In this document: one piece after another, positions 5,555-8,479 of the stretch
Position numbering within the stretch: position 1 is the stretch's first letter
How the letters are laid out: the number at the start of each line of letters is the position of its first letter
Assembly: GCA_023301395.1 (NCBI GenBank)
Contig: JALZUY010000107.1
Coordinates: forward strand, 1-8,479
Origin: Nonlabens sp.
GTDB taxonomy: Bacteria > Bacteroidota > Bacteroidia > Flavobacteriales > Flavobacteriaceae
Direction: 5' to 3'
DNA length: 8,479 bases
Notes under the pieces: generated by a model
Told to the model about the DNA's origin: nothing
The model's input: the letters and a program-made list of their open reading frames with translations, nothing else
Databases searched by the model: none
Program-made: the position numbers and the translations under genes

Positions 5555-8266
5555 TTAAAAACGATACTTCACGCTTAATAAAGTATAACGTGGTAATAAA
5601 CGATAGGAAACCGTTGAAGACGATACGTCATTTATAGAACTAGTACGGAACTGTTCTGTATTTGTAAGATTACGAGCCATTATAGAAAATGAAAACGGAC
5701 TTTTATCTTTGAATTTATACCTCGCATCTATATCTAGAAAATAATAGGTATTATCTCCATTATTAATATTACCAAAAAAGTAACGCTCCGATCGTAATGA
5801 AATATTAAAACGCTCTGTAAAAACAAATGACAAATCCATAAAAGAAGTATTATCCACAAAAGAATTTGAAATGCCCGATGCCGTCACTTTATTAAAATTC
5901 CAAGTAGTACCTATATGGTAATTAAAAACGCCATCAAATGCAGATCGCATTTCTAATCCTAGACTAGAGTTAACACTTTGCACTTCTCGCAACTGAGAAT
6001 TATTAATGACATTCTTAAACTCTGAGATAAAATGAGATGCTTTAAGTTTTACATTTGAACTTAACAGACTCAAATAATAGTCTACCGTAGCATTAAGGGA
6101 AATGTATTCTCTATCCTTAATAACAATACGCTCAGACTGAGAAAAATTAGGTTCTATAATAGTATTTGAACTAAAGAAATCGTGATTTTTTGAATAGGAA
6201 CTACTAAAGGTCGCAAAAAACTTATCTGACCAGTTGCCCAATTGATAATTGAAGCTAGCTGTACTAGCGTCTAGTTGATTAAAAGTTCCCGTTCCTTTAT
6301 TAAAAGAGCGGAAACTTGTTAACACAAACTGGTCATAAACATCCAGCACTTGTGCATTAGTTCTATTTTGAGCGAGATTTAATGACAATCGATTCTTCTT
6401 GTTAATCTCATAATTCACATTCAACGATGGATTAATGAAAAAAGGTTGCTGATCACTTTGCACGCCAGATTGCTCTAGTGAATTCAATAATTGATGCAAC
6501 GCCACTTTTCCTGTAATTTTCCAGTCTTTTAATTTATATAAATAACTGCTGTTTACATACAAATCATTTACTCCATAACGTGTGTTATTTTGATAACCTA
6601 TTGGTGATAATACTGCTGTACCGCTTTCGCGAAAGCGTAATTCATTTCCCAATTTATCTAAGCGATAATCATTACCTAATTGAATTTCAAATAAATTTCC
6701 AGATTTTTTACGGTCTAGAAAATGAGCCTGTAATCCTGCAAAGGTCATTTCGTTTTCTATGACTTGATTTACAGCATCTGGTGAAGATGAAGTAGTAGTG
6801 AATAAATCCTGAAAAAGGTACTGGTTTACATCATATTCTTGTGGTGCTTTTTCATTCACAACTCGAGCGATAAGCAATAACACTTTTGTACTATCTAATC
6901 TACTCGTGTAAGTGGTATGATGATTGAATCTTTTTTGTGCGGTTTCTAGCGACTCACGAGTAGAAAGGTCATTGAATAATAGATTAGACCTCGCATCATT
7001 ACCTATATCGCTGTAGGAAGTAATGGATTCTAGCGATTGGCTTTTAGAAATATCATAGTTCAATTGTAGTTTCCCAAAGGTTGTTTGATAGATATTGCGC
7101 AGCTGGAAATCCTCTGTATTTGTGAAGTCCGTATCATTGGCAAAAAAACTATAGGTACTATTTCTAAAAAAGTTTTTCTCGTCCCAGTTGAAATAGCCTA
7201 GTGTTTTTATTTTAAGCTTTTCGCTAGGATTAAAAATAGCATTAAGAGATAACAACTCTGCATTATTAAAATTAGAGCGGCTGCGTTTAAAATTACCTAT
7301 TCCACCTTCCATAAACATAAGTGGTTGTAATTGTGCGTTAGAACCTATAAAACCTGGCTCGCCATAACGTATGGGATTAATGAGATGACCTATATCTCCA
7401 GTAGCGTCAGTCCCAATCGAGTTTGCCTGACCTAGAAAGTAGAATTTGTTCTTTTTACCGAAGCTCATGAGATTGAACCTACCTTGATAAAAAGAATCCA
7501 GTTCCACATCTTGACCTAATTCTATGTTCCCAAACCATTGCCGTTTTGCATCTTCATCTAGCGTGAGGTTGATAGCAACTTTATCACTTTCTTCTACACC
7601 TTTGAGCAATCTATTATTTGAATAGCGCTGCAGGATTTCTATTTTATTAAGTGGTGATGCTGGCATATTTTTAGTGAGGATTTTATAACCACGCTCAAAA
7701 AAGTCATCACCTTCTATCATGATTTTCTCGACCTCTTGATTGTTTACCTTAATAGTACCATCGCTTTCTACAGTAAGTCCAGGGATTTTCTTTAATAAAT
7801 CTTCTACCACTTCTTCATTGCCTTGCATAAAGGCTTTGGCATCTATGATAATGGTGTCTTTTTTAATGCGTACAGGCAAGTCTGCATTAAGAATAATCTC
7901 ATTAAGTTCCAGTTGTTGTTCTTTCATAACAAAATTTACAACTAACTGTTTTTCTAAATCATCAATAATAACAATAGTGTCACGAGCAGCATAAGAAATA
8001 GATTTGATACTCAGAAGATACCTGCCTACACTCTTAACCTTTAATTGAAAAAAGCCAGATTTATTGGTTTGAGTGTATGATACAATGGCGCTATCGGATG
8101 CCTTTTTAAGTAATACTGTAGCAAAGGATACAGGCATTTTACTCTCATTGTTTATATTACCAGAAATCTGAGCATTTACAAGAAAGCAGGTTAAAAAAAG
8201 AAAAAGACCTAGGCAGGTCTTTTTCTTAATTGAATTAAAAGGGTAAGTAAATCTATTTTTTTTCAT
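5555..8266 (-). CDS. Outer-membrane beta-barrel protein, TonB-receptor-like
   Basis: A 903-residue outer-membrane protein. Residues 1-32 form a Sec signal peptide with a long basic n-region (about 16 residues), a hydrophobic LGLFLFLTCFLV core and cleavage before QISG. Residues 33-115 are a carboxypeptidase-regulatory-like beta-sandwich (ISGNINNESKMPVSFATV, then TNKSGFFQL). Residues about 122-240 resemble a TonB plug, with KKDTIIIDAKAF, VEDLLKKIPGLTVESDG and EGDDFFERGYK. The rest is barrel strands, ending in the aromatic-terminated YTLLSVKYRF typical of BAM substrates. This fits the OMP_b-brl_3 type of Bacteroidota TonB-dependent receptor-like proteins; the substrate is unknown. The start ATG lies inside the end of the upstream GLPGLI-like gene (14-bp overlap), implying translational coupling. 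Palindrome copy 3 falls in the barrel, encoding RFRES at 544-548. A 13-bp hairpin lies in the signal-peptide codons. Confidence 0.9.
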   Translation of the reverse strand: MKKNRFTYPFNSIKKKTCLGLFLFLTCFLVNAQISGNINNESKMPVSFATVLLKKASDSAIVSYTQTNKSGFFQLKVKSVGRYLLSIKSISYAARDTIVIIDDLEKQLVVNFVMKEQQLELNEIILNADLPVRIKKDTIIIDAKAFMQGNEEVVEDLLKKIPGLTVESDGTIKVNNQEVEKIMIEGDDFFERGYKILTKNMPASPLNKIEILQRYSNNRLLKGVEESDKVAINLTLDEDAKRQWFGNIELGQDVELDSFYQGRFNLMSFGKKNKFYFLGQANSIGTDATGDIGHLINPIRYGEPGFIGSNAQLQPLMFMEGGIGNFKRSRSNFNNAELLSLNAIFNPSEKLKIKTLGYFNWDEKNFFRNSTYSFFANDTDFTNTEDFQLRNIYQTTFGKLQLNYDISKSQSLESITSYSDIGNDARSNLLFNDLSTRESLETAQKRFNHHTTYTSRLDSTKVLLLIARVVNEKAPQEYDVNQYLFQDLFTTTSSSPDAVNQVIENEMTFAGLQAHFLDRKKSGNLFEIQLGNDYRLDKLGNELRFRESGTAVLSPIGYQNNTRYGVNDLYVNSSYLYKLKDWKITGKVALHQLLNSLEQSGVQSDQQPFFINPSLNVNYEINKKNRLSLNLAQNRTNAQVLDVYDQFVLTSFRSFNKGTGTFNQLDASTASFNYQLGNWSDKFFATFSSSYSKNHDFFSSNTIIEPNFSQSERIVIKDREYISLNATVDYYLSLLSSNVKLKASHFISEFKNVINNSQLREVQSVNSSLGLEMRSAFDGVFNYHIGTTWNFNKVTASGISNSFVDNTSFMDLSFVFTERFNISLRSERYFFGNINNGDNTYYFLDIDARYKFKDKSPFSFSIMARNLTNTEQFRTSSINDVSSSTVSYRLLPRYTLLSVKYRF
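6622..6637. repeat. Palindrome CGCTTTCGCGAAAGCG, copy 3
   Basis: The same exact 16-mer, centred between 6629 and 6630, within the barrel region of the TonB-receptor-like gene. It is read in a different codon phase from copies 1 and 2, giving RFRES and the first base of the next Gly codon instead of AFAKA. Confidence 0.95.
8198..8227 (-). other. 13-bp perfect hairpin in signal-peptide codons
   Basis: Arms at 8198-8210 and 8215-8227 are perfectly complementary (core AAAAAGACCT / AGGTCTTTTT) with a 4-nt loop. It starts about 40 nt downstream of the start codon of the barrel gene. On the minus strand the 3' arm runs into a T-rich tract, so the hairpin resembles a weak intrinsic terminator or attenuator. 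Part of the symmetry follows from Lys codons (AAA/AAG) preceding Leu/Phe codons (CTT/TTT) in a signal peptide, but the GACCT/AGGTC core does not. Function is not shown. Confidence 0.45.
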
Positions 8267-8479
8267 TTTCTAATTCCCATTCGTAAAGTCGTTCAGGTCC
8301 GTGGCGAAAGATTTCAACTTCAGTTTGTCTAATACCTCTACCTAATTTAGTCATCACTCTTTTATTTTCCTCTTCCCTTTTTAAATATTCAGATTCATGT
8401 ACTTCTTTAAGAGTAACATTTTCGCCTTCAAAAGACTTAGATAAAGGAACCTCAATAAAACTATCAGTTTTTAATGAAA
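8253..8479 (-). CDS. C-terminal part of a probable GLPGLI-family protein
   Basis: A frame open from the window edge to TAG at 8253-8255 gives 74 C-terminal residues; the start lies beyond 8479. The visible part is hydrophilic: a FIEVPLSKSFEGENVTLKEV strand-like stretch, then a charged helix (SEYLKREEENKRVMTKLGRG) and an acidic/basic tail ending EWELENEKK. The diagnostic GLPGLI motif is not in the window. The assignment rests on the tail resembling family C-termini (a phe-ile-x-x-pro strand, then an ile-thr-leu-glu-glu-like helix) and on the known habit of GLPGLI genes sitting directly upstream of OMP_b-brl_3 barrel genes. GLPGLI proteins are exported and of unknown function. The stop overlaps the next gene's start by 14 bp in another frame, so the two are surely co-transcribed. 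It could instead be an unrelated hypothetical protein. Confidence 0.55.
   Translation of the reverse strand, partial: SLKTDSFIEVPLSKSFEGENVTLKEVHESEYLKREEENKRVMTKLGRGIRQTEVEIFRHGPERLYEWELENEKK

Noticed and set aside
5540..5570. Inverted repeat GAAGTA/TACTTC across the convergent rlmF and barrel-gene stops, as a bidirectional terminator
   Set aside because: The stem is only 6 bp, AT-rich, with a 19-nt loop and no clear T-run on either side.
1..8479. CRISPR array, mobile element, phage, toxin-antitoxin or defence system
   Set aside because: No direct-repeat array, transposase, integrase, terminal repeats or defence-type domains were found. The genes belong to familiar envelope and RNA-metabolism families.

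Overview
The window looks like one end of an assembled contig from a low-GC marine-type member of the Bacteroidota, most likely class Flavobacteriia. The support is a type B type IX secretion (T9SS) sorting domain, a SusC/TonB-receptor-like barrel with a carboxypeptidase-regulatory N-terminus, OmpH/Skp and GLPGLI-like proteins, and TAnnTTTG-type promoter boxes. A 16-bp palindrome, CGCTTTCGCGAAAGCG, occurs three times. I associate it from memory with the Nonlabens/Dokdonia group, so the genus hint is weak. The first 18 bases are not genomic: they match the end of the standard Illumina adapter.

Layout from left to right. Bases 19-476 (minus) hold an OmpH/Skp periplasmic chaperone gene, cut at its 3' end by the contig edge. 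Bases 572-3193 (minus) hold a large secreted surface protein with three tandem ~172-residue Ig/PKD-like units and a C-terminal T9SS sorting domain. Bases 3254-4603 (minus) hold a DEAD-box RNA helicase whose Walker B motif reads DEVD. It is divergent from rlmF at 4689-5546 (plus), a 23S rRNA m6A1618 methyltransferase, across an 85-bp spacer that carries two opposed TAnnTTTG boxes. rlmF converges, with an 8-bp gap, on a 903-residue outer-membrane beta-barrel protein (5555-8266, minus). That gene overlaps by 14 bp the end of a partial upstream gene (8253 to beyond 8479, minus), probably a GLPGLI-family protein. The last two form an apparent two-gene operon of a familiar Bacteroidota type.

Functionally there are two themes. 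One is the cell envelope and surface: chaperone, T9SS-exported repeat protein, and barrel plus GLPGLI partner. The other is RNA/ribosome metabolism: helicase and rRNA methyltransferase, which share a divergent promoter region. No stretch over 300 bp lacks a gene. I see no tRNA, rRNA, CRISPR array, insertion sequence or phage gene, and no new multi-gene system.

The most unusual signal is the perfect 16-bp palindrome, present once in each of three unrelated coding regions and in two reading frames. In one case it supplies the signal-peptidase cleavage motif of the secreted protein. It has no stop codon in any frame, so it behaves like a coding-tolerant, highly iterated palindrome.
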